Assembly (NCBI GenBank): GCA_002690705.1
Contig: NZFO01000011.1
Location: forward strand, 217,255-281,254
Source: Magnetovibrio sp.
GTDB taxonomy: Bacteria; Pseudomonadota; Alphaproteobacteria; Rhodospirillales; Casp-alpha2
Length of the DNA stretch: 64,000 nucleotides
Reading direction: 5' to 3'
Shown here: positions 18,767 to 27,821 of the stretch, in pieces
Position numbering within the stretch: the first letter of the stretch is position 1
How the letters are laid out: the number at the start of each line of letters is the position of its first letter
Program-made: the position numbers and the translations under genes
Notes under the pieces: generated by a model
Told to the model about the DNA's origin: nothing
The model's input: only the letters and a program-made list of their open reading frames with translations
Databases searched by the model: none

Positions 18767-19561
18767 CTATTTGCCTTGAAAATTTGGATGGCGTTTTTCG
18801 GTGAATGCCAGTCGCCCCTCGTTAATGTCATAACTGGCATTGCACGCATCGACGAGGGTTTGGCAAAAGGCTACGTCGCGATGGTTGATATCTTTGGCGG
18901 CTTCAATCGCGATTAACTTGCCAGCTTTGACTGAGAGCGGTGCGTTGGCGGCAATTTCAGTTGCGTAGCAGGCTACCACCGAATCAAGTTCTTCTGAGGG
19001 TACAACTTGATTAACCAGGCCCCAGCGCAAAGCATCATTGGCTGAATATGCACGTCCTGTAAGTAACATCTCCTTCGTAAACTTTAGTCCGACATTTTTA
19101 ACCAGCAAGACCGTGTCGTTTAGTTTGTAACCCAAACCTAATTTAGCTGGGGGAACTGTAAAATTAGAGGAATTTGATGCAACTTGGATATCGCATAACT
19201 GGGTTAATTCCAGTCCTCCCCCTACACAACTGCCCTCAATTCGTGCGATGACTGGTTTCGAAGTAGCGCGAATAGCAGCATAAGTAATCTCGGTAGTTTT
19301 ATCATATTTCTCAATTTGAGAGGGGGTCGAGCGTAGTTTTGAGAATTCAGATATGTCGTTGCCGGCACAGAAACATTTGTCTCCAGCTCCCGCTAAAATA
19401 ATTACGCGTACTTTTGGGTTGGAATCAAAAGCGATGAAAAGATCACCGAGATATTGCCACATACTGAGGGTCATGGCGTTTCTTTTTTCGGGGCGGTTAA
19501 TTGTTATGCGGGCAATTCCAGTTTTTAAGTCAGTTAAAATTAATGTGCTTAAGTCGGGCAT
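18767..19561 (-). CDS. Enoyl-CoA hydratase/isomerase family protein
   Basis: Crotonase-fold protein of 264 residues from the ATG at 19561 with GGAG upstream; a 12-residue longer form from 19597 is less likely. It shows INRPEKRNAMT, the oxyanion-hole segment CFCAGNDISEF, and the second loop EGSCVGGGLELT. In typical hydratases two glutamates act at the active site. Here the position after the GGGLEL helix reads TQLCDIQVAS, with PPAKLGLGY following, so either a hydratase or another crotonase activity is possible. It forms a short operon with the following thioesterase gene. Confidence 0.9.
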   Translation of the reverse strand: MPDLSTLILTDLKTGIARITINRPEKRNAMTLSMWQYLGDLFIAFDSNPKVRVIILAGAGDKCFCAGNDISEFSKLRSTPSQIEKYDKTTEITYAAIRATSKPVIARIEGSCVGGGLELTQLCDIQVASNSSNFTVPPAKLGLGYKLNDTVLLVKNVGLKFTKEMLLTGRAYSANDALRWGLVNQVVPSEELDSVVACYATEIAANAPLSVKAGKLIAIEAAKDINHRDVAFCQTLVDACNASYDINEGRLAFTEKRHPNFQGK

Positions 19562-19783
19562 ATTTAACTCCAATTTTTTACTGACTTGATAGAACAAACG
19601 CGCTTGCTAAAGATACTGCATAATTAGACTATTATTGCGATGGCGTGGGCTCAGTTAATTAAGAAGGACACCTGTAATTATGTGTGAGACTCGTATTAAG
19701 TGCAATGGGCGTAAAACTAATAAGATCGGAATGAATATTGCACCCAAGCCTTATGCGATCCTGCTCATAGGCGAGGGGGTATT

Positions 19784-21118
19784 ATGGTGAAAAACATTCA
19801 CCCCGGGACTCAAATGAAAACTGAGCTGCCTCTGACGGCTTCCGAGGCCTTGTGCGCAATGGAGCAAAATAAAATCTCCAGCGCCAGATATACTCAGGCG
19901 TGTATCGAGCGGATCAAGTCATTCGATGGAAAGGTACAAGCGTGGGCCCATTTCGATGGTGCGAGGGCTTTGGCACAAGCAGAGGCGTTAGATAAAATGA
20001 GCAAGAATATTGGTCCTTTGCATGGGGTGCCGATCGGCCTGAAAGATATTATTAATACGAGAGATATGCCGACAGCTTGCGGGTCAGATTTGTTTTCAGG
20101 CCGGAGGCCTGAAAACGATGCAACTGTTGTCAGACTATTGCGTGATGCTGGGGCAATCATTATGGGTAAAACGGTAACAACCGAATTTGCTTTGTCTGGC
20201 GCGGGCGCTACCCGAAACCCCTGCGATCTCTCGCGGACGCCAGGCGGCTCGTCGAGCGGTTCAGCAGCAGCAGTTGCCTGTGGCATGGTCCCGCTGAGTA
20301 TTGGCTCACAAACTGGTGGATCTATGTTGCGACCAGCATCTTACTGTGGGATTTATGGATTTAAACCGACGTTTGGCTCAATTTCCCGTGCGGGTGTATT
20401 TATTCTTTCGCGTCGATTAGATCATCTGGGTATTTATGCGCGTTGCTTAGAAGACTTAGCGCTGGTGGCTGATGTTTTGATGATGCATGATCCCGCAGAT
20501 ACGGAATCACATTATAATTCGAAACAAATGCTTTGTGATGCGATGTTGGAAAAGGCCCAAAATCCAAGGATAGGAATATATAAAGGCGAAGCATGGACAA
20601 GTTTAGAGGATGGGACTGAGAACTTATTCAACATGACTGCAGAGAAGCTTGGGGCTCGTGCAGTACTGGTTCCGGAAGAGGCTGTGGATGCACTCAGTTT
20701 GCATATCACAATTATGAACGCTAGTGCGACCGCTAATCTGGGTTGTTTCGTTAATGAGACGAACAAAATACTCCCTGAAACATTAAAAAGAGTATCTGCA
20801 GGAATGAGCATATCCGCTGCTCAATACGTAAATGCTATTGACCGTGCAGCAGTGGTGACGAGTGCACTAAATCAGATTTTCGATGATGTCGATGTGTTAT
20901 TAACGCCTGCCGCCACTGGTGAAGCTCCAATTGGTATTAAATATACGGGCAACCCCGTAATGCAGAAAACTTGGACTTTAGCTGGAATGCCAACAATAAG
21001 CTTGCCGGTTATGAAAGGCCCAAATGGGCTACCAATAGGTCTCCAGGTTATCGGCCAGTATGGACATGATGCCGAATTACTGCGCCACGCAGCATGGATA
21101 GAGCGGGAGCTGACGTGA
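19784..21118 (+). CDS. Amidase signature family hydrolase
   Basis: A 444-residue amidase. The Ser-cisSer-Lys triad is recognisable: the Lys in GVPIGLKDII, the cis-Ser in GGSSSGSAAAVACG, and the nucleophilic Ser in SIGSQTGGSMLRPA. The start ATG at 19784 follows a GAGGGGG site. The C-terminal part ends in GLQVIGQYGHDAELL, typical of AtzF/GatA-like amidases. It is not GatA, since gatB and gatC are absent. Its stop overlaps by GTGA the original start of the following carbamoylase-type gene, so the pair probably processed a ureide, carbamoyl-amide or related nitrogen compound. Its partner is now broken. Confidence 0.93.
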   Translation: MVKNIHPGTQMKTELPLTASEALCAMEQNKISSARYTQACIERIKSFDGKVQAWAHFDGARALAQAEALDKMSKNIGPLHGVPIGLKDIINTRDMPTACGSDLFSGRRPENDATVVRLLRDAGAIIMGKTVTTEFALSGAGATRNPCDLSRTPGGSSSGSAAAVACGMVPLSIGSQTGGSMLRPASYCGIYGFKPTFGSISRAGVFILSRRLDHLGIYARCLEDLALVADVLMMHDPADTESHYNSKQMLCDAMLEKAQNPRIGIYKGEAWTSLEDGTENLFNMTAEKLGARAVLVPEEAVDALSLHITIMNASATANLGCFVNETNKILPETLKRVSAGMSISAAQYVNAIDRAAVVTSALNQIFDDVDVLLTPAATGEAPIGIKYTGNPVMQKTWTLAGMPTISLPVMKGPNGLPIGLQVIGQYGHDAELLRHAAWIERELT

Positions 21119-22339
21119 AAATTAATTGTGACCGGCAATGGTAAAGCCATATGGCAATGGCAGAGATCGGGCGTACTACTGCTGGGGGCGTTTGTCGTTT
21201 AGCACTGACGAATGAAGATAGAGAGTCTCGTGATCTTTTTGTGCGCTGGGCTGAGGAAGCGGGGTGTGCGGTGCGGGTTGATGCTGGAGGTAATATATTC
21301 GCAAGACGAGCAGGTTCTAGCGCCCTTGCACCCCCCGTGATGACGGGTAGTCATCTGGATACGCAGCCTTTAGGTGGACGCTTTGATGGTTCATACGGGG
21401 TACTTGCTGGGCTTGAAGTTGTGCGTGCGCTTAACGATGCAGATATCGAGACCAAATCTCCAATAGATGTGGTGGTATGGACGGATGAGGAGGGATGTCG
21501 GTTTTCATCTAAAACAATGGGATCCATGATTTTTTCGGGGTTGATTAGTTTGGAAAATGTGCTGAGTGCTCTAGACCCTGATGGTAAAAGTTTTGGCGAT
21601 GAATTATCAAACATCGGTTATGCTGGGTCGGAGGTATGTGGCGGATACCCGATAAAAGCTTATTTCGAAAACCATATTGAACAAGGGCCTATATTGGAGC
21701 GAGCCAAAGTACCAGTTGGTGCCGTCATCGGTGCGCAGGGACAACGTGGTTTTTTTAATAACCGTCACGGGAGAGGAGGGACACGCGGGAAGTGTTCCGA
21801 TGGAACAGCGCAAAGATGCATTTCTTGGTGCAGCTCGTATGACGGATGCCATAAGCCGAGCAACTCTGGATTTTGACCCAATACCCGTGGCGACGGTAGC
21901 TCATATCCGCGTGCGGCCTAACTCTCGCAATACGATCTCAGGTGAAACTATGTTTACCATTGATAGCCGCCACCCAGACGCAGATGTATTACTTGAGCTT
22001 GAGCATGCTATGATTGGGGCTTGTGAACAAATTGCAAAAGAGAGCGGTCTATCTTTTCATTATAAACATACAACCATTGCCGCACCTGTCAGCTTTAATG
22101 AGGGATGTATAAAAGCTATTCGCAAAGCCGCTAAAAATCGAAACATCCCATGTATAGATGTCTACTCAGGTGCTGGACATGACGCGTGTAAATTGGCTCA
22201 AATTACGCCGACGGGCATGATATTCGTTCCTTGTGAACATGATATTAGTCACAACGAGCGGGAGAATGCGTGCCCAGAGGATCTTGCAGCAGGAACGCAA
22301 GTTCTTATGGACGTGATGATTGATGCCGCCAATAGGTGA
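21115..22339 (+). pseudogene. Zn-dependent amidohydrolase (N-carbamoyl-amino acid/allantoate hydrolase type), disrupted
   Basis: M20-family metallohydrolase related to N-carbamoyl-L-amino acid hydrolase and allantoate amidohydrolase. The natural start appears to be GTG 21115 overlapping the amidase stop, giving MKINCDRQW and then a TAA at 21142-21144. After that codon the family pattern resumes at SHMAMAEIG. The metal site is present (TGSHLDTQPLGGRFDG, WTDEEGCRF). At a run of seven T (21750-21756) the frame shifts. Removing one T restores QGQRGFLITVTG, then GEEGHAGSVPM, down to the closing YSGAGHDACKLAQ and PCEHDISHNE. Repaired length would be 395 residues, normal for the family. Two lesions argue for a pseudogene, although a homopolymer error could explain one of them. 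Confidence 0.85.
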
Positions 22340-22911
22340 CTTTTTCTGTGTTCTTCATCTTTTTGAGGGCCAAAGAGATTATTCCTCCCGTTAGTGCGGG
22401 TTGCTGGCTCTGTTTAGTTAAATTGGTGTTGCCATAAGTGAATAGTGTGGCTGTGATCGAAGCTTAGATTATGGTTGAGGTATTTTATGAAATTAGGTTT
22501 TTGAGATAGATTAGCATGCCAATACTAAACGATGTAGCGAGGATTGATACGACTACGTAGTATGTATATTTAGCTGTTCTAAAGTTATTATGGAGGAGAA
22601 AAACCCTCCAATATGAGGAAAAAGCCAAAGCCACTTACAGTCACAAAGTGTCAATTATCATAAAAGCACAGAGCCTTATACCAAGGCTAATACGCGACCG
22701 AAGCGCCAGAGAAGAAAAGATAACAGAGCATGATTGGGTCAAAAAATAAATGGGTGAGCGTGTGATGACACTTCGCGCTGATCAAAAGCAAAACTTGCGT
22801 TTCCGAGTAAAGAGATGGGAGCGAAAATTAGTAATACTAGCATGCGAGGTTGCGCCCGAATCAGTGGAAAAGGGTCAGAACTGGGATGAGCCAGCTAAGC
22901 ATGGTAAGCCC
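22340..22911 (+). other. Gene-free interval between two convergent genes
   Basis: About 570 AT-rich bases. A short hairpin TGGAGG/CCTCCA lies at 22591-22610 without a T tract. A 68-codon frame at 22750-22956 has no recognisable motif and overlaps the end of the regulator on the other strand, so it is not called. Nothing else is supported. Confidence 0.35.
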
Positions 22912-23652
22912 TCAAACAATTTCGTTCATATAAGTATGTGCGCAAGTATTACATAGACTGAGGCGATACTCTACGGGAGCACCGTCCAGACTTTCAGCAA
23001 TTCGCGTGATCCCTAAAACTGGTGCGCCTTGTTTCAAGCCTAAATAAAGTGAGGTTTCTTGGTTAGCTGACGTTGCGTAGATATTTTCTATCGCTTTGTG
23101 AATAGTCACTCCATAAGTTTTTTCAAAAAAGTGATAAAGTTCATTTGGCACGTTGTCGTTTTCGGACAGGCCGGGGAATAATTTAGAGGGAACTACAATG
23201 CGCTCCATGATTACGGGTTTTCCATAGAGCCTTCTAACCCTTCGAATAACAACTACATGGGCATTACTGCCAAGTTTAAGGTTATGAAGTTCGTGCCGTT
23301 CACCGCGTCTTAACTGACATGAGATCAAGCGGCTGGTCTCGGGCATTTGTCTCGTAAAGTTTTGGTCAACTAGGTGAAAAAAATGGAAGAGCTCGCGCTG
23401 GGGCGTGTGGGTTGCCACAAATGTGCCTTTACCTTGATGTCGGACCACCAGATTATTCGCAACTAAACCGTCCAATGCTTTCCGGACAGTGCCCTGACTG
23501 ACTGCAAACTCGTCAGCTAATGCCGTTTCGCTTGGCAATAAATCACCGGGTTTCCAGAGGCCGAGTGCGATACGCTGGAGCAAATGTCCGCGAATTTGAG
23601 CATACAGGGGAGCTTGTCCGGTTGTTAGTATCGCTTTAAATCCGAAATTCAT
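22912..23652 (-). CDS. GntR-family transcriptional regulator with UTRA ligand domain
   Basis: A 246-residue DNA-binding regulator of the HutC subfamily. The winged helix covers about residues 15-80 (PLYAQIRGHLLQRIALG, LPSETALADEFAVSQGTVRK, VVRHQGKGTFVA). The remaining 160 residues form a UTRA-like ligand domain, with VVVIRRVRRLYGKPVIMERI and the closing strands around GAPVEYR. It is divergent from suyA across 141 bases, so it most likely represses suyAB and perhaps its own gene, with a sulfolactate-pathway metabolite as effector. That effector is inferred only from position. Confidence 0.9.
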   Translation of the reverse strand: MNFGFKAILTTGQAPLYAQIRGHLLQRIALGLWKPGDLLPSETALADEFAVSQGTVRKALDGLVANNLVVRHQGKGTFVATHTPQRELFHFFHLVDQNFTRQMPETSRLISCQLRRGERHELHNLKLGSNAHVVVIRRVRRLYGKPVIMERIVVPSKLFPGLSENDNVPNELYHFFEKTYGVTIHKAIENIYATSANQETSLYLGLKQGAPVLGITRIAESLDGAPVEYRLSLCNTCAHTYMNEIV

Positions 23653-23793
23653 ATATAAGAGTTATAGGATTAGATTGACTAATTCAAGTGACGCAAACTA
23701 CACTTAGGAAATAACGCTATGAACAAATTGAGATCAAGTGACTAATCTTAAATGTGAATTGTTACCTTGGGCTCATAATAATGGGAGGATACA
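23653..23793 (+). promoter_or_regulatory. Divergent gntR-suyA control region with a direct repeat
   Basis: Between the two starts, the nonamer TCAAGTGAC occurs at 23684-23692 and again at 23734-23742, exactly 50 bases apart. GACTAAT also occurs near each copy. Such spaced repeats in a divergent regulator promoter are candidate operator sites for the GntR protein. No clear -35/-10 pair could be fixed, and the operator role is inference. Confidence 0.35.
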
Positions 23794-24081
23794 TTGTCGT
23801 CACCAGATTTTCTCGTGCATGATTCAACCGACGTTGTCGGCGTGGCTGTGGTCGAAGGTATAAAAAAAGGACAAACCTTGACCGGCTGGGTTATGGACAA
23901 AGATAAGACAATTAAAATTAAATGCATTAATGCGATTCCGCTCGGACATAAAATTGCTTTGAAGACTTTGAAGGATGGGGAAACTGTTCTGAAGTATGGC
24001 CATGATATTGGCATGATGGTCTCGGCAGTTGCTAAAGGCGGGCACGTTCACACTCAAAATTGCAAGACAAAACGGTGGTAA
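23794..24081 (+). CDS. suyA: (2R)-sulfolactate sulfo-lyase subunit alpha
   Basis: Small subunit of the lyase that splits (2R)-3-sulfolactate into pyruvate and sulfite. The 95 residues form one SAF domain, as in UxaA N-terminal parts, and match SuyA closely in pattern: [52 protein letters not shown] and the final CKTKRW. The TTG start at 23794 is supported by GGGAGG eight bases upstream. suyB starts three bases after its stop. The generic alternative is altronate/galactarate dehydratase small subunit, but the split two-gene form and the sequence of suyB favour SuyA. Confidence 0.9.
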   Translation: MSSPDFLVHDSTDVVGVAVVEGIKKGQTLTGWVMDKDKTIKIKCINAIPLGHKIALKTLKDGETVLKYGHDIGMMVSAVAKGGHVHTQNCKTKRW

Positions 24082-24083
24082 GT

Positions 24084-25409
24084 ATGGCATCAGTAAAGAA
24101 AATTTCTGTAAAAAAAAGCTCAACACGCAAAGCACCGCGTGCTGTTCCCCCCGGCGCGCCTGAGGTGCATCAGTTAGTTGAGAACGCGCCAGTCATAGTG
24201 CCGAGCCCACGTTATGCGAAGACGCGCTCCGCAGGTGTAAAAAGTAAGCCTACTTTCATGGGTTTTCGTCGTGAAAATGGCCGCGTAGGTGTGCGAAATC
24301 ACGTTGTCATCTTGCCACTAGACGATCTTTCCAACGCGGCTTGTGAGGCGGTTGCTCATAATATCAAAGGTACGTTAGCGATCCCCCATCCATATGGAAG
24401 ATTACAATTTGGTGCCGATCTGGACTTACATTTCCGCACACTCATTGGCACAGGGGCGAACCCTAACGTGGCTGCTGTGATTGTCATTGGGATCGAGCCG
24501 GGCTGGACTCAGAAAGTGGTCGACGGAATTAGCAAAACTGGTAAGCCGGTGGCTGGTTATTGTATTGAGCAGAATGGTGATCATAAGGTTATTGCTGCTG
24601 CTAGCCGTCAGGCAAAGGAATTTTTACATTGGGCCTCTGAACTGCAACGTGAAGAATGTGGAGCAGATGATCTCTGGGTCTCGGTAAAATGTGGCGAATC
24701 TGATACGACGTCTGGACTGGGTTCAAATCCCACAGTAGGGAACTTTATAGACAAAATGGATGCATGGGGCGCTACAACTTGTTTTGGCGAGACATCAGAA
24801 ATTACGGGGGCGGAGATGGTCTGTGCATCGCGTGCAGCGACGCCTGCTATCGGAAAAAAATTCCTGCGGACCTTTCAAGCGTACATGGATGAGGTGATTG
24901 AACCTCACAAAACGTCAGATCTCTCCGATAGTCAGCCGACGAAAGGTAATATTCAGGGCGGGTTGACGACTATTGAGGAAAAAGCTTTTGGAAATTTAGA
25001 AAAAATTGGAAAAAAAGCACGGTACGTTGACGTGTTGACTCCAGCTGAGCAGCCTAAGAAAGGTCCGGGTCTCTATTTTATGGACACGTCCTCTGCTGCC
25101 GCAGAATGTGTTACGTTGCAGGCAGCAGCAGGGTTTGTGGTCCACCTCTTTCCGACAGGGCAAGGCAATGTTGTTGGTAATCCAATCGAACCGGTAATTA
25201 AGCTGACAGCGAATCCGAGAACGGTGCGAACGATGAAGGAACATATCGATTATGATTGCTCAGGTATCTTCCGTCGCGAGATGAATATGAACATAGCTGG
25301 TGATGGTCTGATCGACATGTGCATCCGCGTTTGTAATGGGCGTCAAACAGCTGCTGAGGCCCTTGGGCACCGACAGTTTGTCCTTACTAAGCTGTATCGA
25401 AGTGCATAA
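24084..25409 (+). CDS. suyB: (2R)-sulfolactate sulfo-lyase subunit beta
   Basis: Large, iron-dependent subunit of sulfolactate sulfo-lyase (UxaA C-terminal family). The core from about residue 55 shows [68 protein letters not shown] and the late [19 protein letters not shown]. The start is taken at ATG 24084, three bases after suyA. That leaves a Lys/Arg/Ala/Pro-rich N-terminal extension of about 54 residues not expected in this family. A strong hairpin terminator stands 36 bases after the stop, so suyAB is a self-contained operon. Sulfite produced here would need export or oxidation by genes not seen in the window. Confidence 0.92.
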   Translation: MASVKKISVKKSSTRKAPRAVPPGAPEVHQLVENAPVIVPSPRYAKTRSAGVKSKPTFMGFRRENGRVGVRNHVVILPLDDLSNAACEAVAHNIKGTLAIPHPYGRLQFGADLDLHFRTLIGTGANPNVAAVIVIGIEPGWTQKVVDGISKTGKPVAGYCIEQNGDHKVIAAASRQAKEFLHWASELQREECGADDLWVSVKCGESDTTSGLGSNPTVGNFIDKMDAWGATTCFGETSEITGAEMVCASRAATPAIGKKFLRTFQAYMDEVIEPHKTSDLSDSQPTKGNIQGGLTTIEEKAFGNLEKIGKKARYVDVLTPAEQPKKGPGLYFMDTSSAAAECVTLQAAAGFVVHLFPTGQGNVVGNPIEPVIKLTANPRTVRTMKEHIDYDCSGIFRREMNMNIAGDGLIDMCIRVCNGRQTAAEALGHRQFVLTKLYRSA

Positions 25410-25444
25410 TTTATAGGCGAGTTAGATAGAACAAGCTTATCGTG

Positions 25445-25480
25445 AAACTGGGGGCAATCTGCTATTGCCCTCAGTTTTTT
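25445..25480 (+). terminator. Rho-independent terminator after suyB
   Basis: Arms at 25445-25458 and 25464-25477 (AAACTGGGGGCAAT and ATTGCCCTCAGTTT, one G-T pair) enclose a five-base loop. The right arm ends in TTT, and the T run continues to 25480. This is the clearest terminator in the window and separates suyAB from the following genes. Confidence 0.85.
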
Positions 25481-25515
25481 GTATCTAAAGGCTCCAAATA
25501 AGCTAATGGCTGGTT

Positions 25516-26680
25516 GTGCGAATTAAACATATATTTGAAACGACGATTTCATTATCCTCGACCATGCGGAATACGGTTATGGATTTTTACGAATGAACGT
25601 AAGCGTGGCAGCTATCGTGACTGATGTAACTCGCGATAGTAGGCCAGTGATTGGTTACGGTTTCAACTCGAACGGTCGTTACGCTCAAAGCGAAGTCCTC
25701 CGGCATCGCCTGATTCCAAAGATACTTGAAGTTAATTTTAAGACCTTATTGGATAACAATGGTAATTTAGACCCATTTAAGGTGTAAAATTACATGATGA
25801 CTAATGAAAACCCGGGTGGCCATGGTGAGCGAGCTTTCGCGGCTGGGGCTCTCGATGTGGCATGTTGGGATATTGTTGGGAAATTAGAAGAAAAGCCTTT
25901 GTATAAAGTCTTTGCTGAGCGGTACAACTATGGAAATTTTGACACACAAGTCGCTGTTTACCCGGGCGGTCGATACTACTACCCAGAGGGGGGGACTGAT
26001 CTAAATGATGAGAGGCAGGGGTACCGCGATGCAGGATACCTGTTAATGAAAATGACAATTGGCGATGCTTCAATCGCTAAAGATCTAGCACGGATTGAGT
26101 CAGTGTTAAAAGTTACGGGTGAGGGAAAATGCCTAGCTGTGGACGCTAACGCGAGTATTTCTTTAGATCAAGCATTGGAATACGTTAACGCTATAAGCGA
26201 TTACAAGCTGGCTTGGTTTGAAGAACCCGTTGACCCACTTGATTACGGTGCAATTGGGGGGTCATGCAAGGTTGGTGCGACTCTGGTCGCAACTGGAGAG
26301 AGTCTATTTTCAATAATAGATGCAGAAAATTTACTCCGATATGGGGGGTTAAGGCGTGATAGGGACTGGCTACAATTTGATCCGTCGTTAATGTATGGAC
26401 CAAGCCAATCTATAACAGCAGTGAGAATGAGGCGAGTTTACGGCTCGTCGTCGCGCCGCCATGGACCACACGGCGGCCAGCAATTGGGGTTGCACTTGGC
26501 TGCTGGTCTTCAGCTGGTGGAACTGAGACCTATCTACTCGTGTTTCAGCCCTTCGGGGGTTTTGGCGATGATGTCATGATAGTAAACGGAATGGTTAGCC
26601 TGCCGCGAGGTCGTGGTATTGGTGTTGAAAGTATGAGTCAGCTCTTTAAAATTGTATTGAAACCGTTAAGTGAGGGGTGA
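25516..26680 (+). pseudogene. D(-)-tartrate dehydratase-like enolase superfamily gene with three lesions
   Basis: Mandelate racemase-type enolase superfamily gene closest in pattern to D(-)-tartrate dehydratase. From GTG 25516 it reads VRIKHIFETTISLSSTMRN, then MDFYE, then needs one extra base near 25592 to enter MNVSVAAIVTDV. An in-frame TAA at 25785-25787 replaces one codon between NLDPFKV and NYMMTNENPGGHGERA. After HLAAGLQL at about 26515 another base is missing, and the last part (GGTETYLLVFQPFGGFGDD) lies in a different frame to the TGA at 26678. Metal-site segments (LAVDANASIS, WFEEPVDPLDY, ATGESLFS) are still recognisable. Repaired length is 388 residues. It ends three bases before the Ldh2 gene. 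Confidence 0.85.
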
Positions 26681-26683
26681 ATC

Positions 26684-27676
26684 ATGGTTCGGGTTTCTCT
26701 TGAGCATCTTCATGAACTAATAACACGCGCTTTGGTGCGTGCTGGCACAGACCCGAGTATCGCCCAGACAGTGGCAGATGCTTTGATTGCCGCAGAGGGT
26801 GATGGACTTCGTTCTCATGGTTTGGGTAGAGTTAAGAGTTATGCAGGGCAGGTCGTTTCAGGTAAAGTAGATGGAAAAGCAGAACCAGAATTGTCTGAGC
26901 CTGCTGGGGCGGTGATAAAAGTTGATGCGAAATCAGGGTTTGCCTATCCGGCGATCAAGCTGGGATTGGATCGAGCGTCAGAACTGGTAAAGGAAAATGG
27001 AGTCGCATGTGTTTCTGTCGGTAACTCGCATCATTCTGGAGCGTTTGGCTATCACGTAGAACGAATGGCAGAGAGAGGACTGTTCACATTGGCCTTTTCA
27101 AACTCGCCTGCTGGTATTGCACCATGGGGCGGAAAAACGCCCTTGTTTGGCACAAACCCTGTTGCCTTTGGGTGTCCTCGACGAGATCATCTACCGTTTG
27201 TTGTCGACCTATCGCTTGCAAAGGTTGCTCGCGGTAAAATCAAGATGGCTGCTGACAAAGGTGAGAGTATTCCAGAAGGTTGGGCCGTAGATGCAGCTGG
27301 TAATCCGACTACAGATGCGAAAGCGGCGATGCAAGGGTCGAACATCCCTTTAGGTGATGCGAAGGGATATGCGTTAGTGCTAGTGGTAGAAATATTGTCG
27401 GCCGTTCTCACTGGATCCAATTTTGGTTGGGAAGCCACCTCATTCTTTACTGTTGACGGACCGCCGCCTCACGTGGGGCAACTTTTTATTGTTTTCGATG
27501 CAAAAAAATTTGCTATCGCTGGATTTGAAGATCGCATTGATCTTCTGTTTTCCACGATATTGGAGCAGTCGGGAACCCGACTTCCGGGGGAACGAAGACT
27601 GAGAATTCGTGAGGATAACAAACGTTATGGGGTTGAAGTAGATGACCAATTGATGGCTTTTCTAAAAACCATATAG
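26684..27676 (+). CDS. Ldh2-family NAD(P)-dependent dehydrogenase, possible sulfolactate dehydrogenase
   Basis: Member of the malate/L-lactate/ureidoglycolate dehydrogenase (Ldh2) family, 330 residues. Characteristic segments are AAEGDGLRSHGLGRV, VSVGNSHHSGAFGYHVE with the catalytic His, APWGGKTPLFGTNP and the glycine-rich GDAKGYALVLVVEIL. ComC, an (R)-sulfolactate dehydrogenase, belongs to this family, and the position close to suyAB makes interconversion of sulfolactate and sulfopyruvate attractive. However, the gene immediately follows a decayed tartrate dehydratase-like gene and lies beyond the suyB terminator. A 2-hydroxyacid linked to that enzyme is an equally valid substrate. Confidence 0.88.
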   Translation: MVRVSLEHLHELITRALVRAGTDPSIAQTVADALIAAEGDGLRSHGLGRVKSYAGQVVSGKVDGKAEPELSEPAGAVIKVDAKSGFAYPAIKLGLDRASELVKENGVACVSVGNSHHSGAFGYHVERMAERGLFTLAFSNSPAGIAPWGGKTPLFGTNPVAFGCPRRDHLPFVVDLSLAKVARGKIKMAADKGESIPEGWAVDAAGNPTTDAKAAMQGSNIPLGDAKGYALVLVVEILSAVLTGSNFGWEATSFFTVDGPPPHVGQLFIVFDAKKFAIAGFEDRIDLLFSTILEQSGTRLPGERRLRIREDNKRYGVEVDDQLMAFLKTI

Positions 27677-27821
27677 CTATCATGAATTTGGCAGCAATTG
27701 GGCCCTGTTCAGGAGATGGTTATATTGGTGGTAAAAGTCCCGTGGAGTATCGTGGCAAGATAGCGTCGATGGTCAGTTGGCACTAAAAGACGCTTCAATT
27801 GCCATTTGTTTTAAAAACTGC

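Noticed and set aside
22750..22956. 68-codon plus-strand frame (MGERVMTLRADQ...)
   Set aside because: No recognisable family, weak start, and overlap with the 3' end of the GntR gene.
24715..24735. tRNA-like TpsiC arm (GGTTCAAATCCCA)
   Set aside because: It lies in the middle of suyB, encoding GSNPTVG, and no acceptor or anticodon stem can be formed around it.
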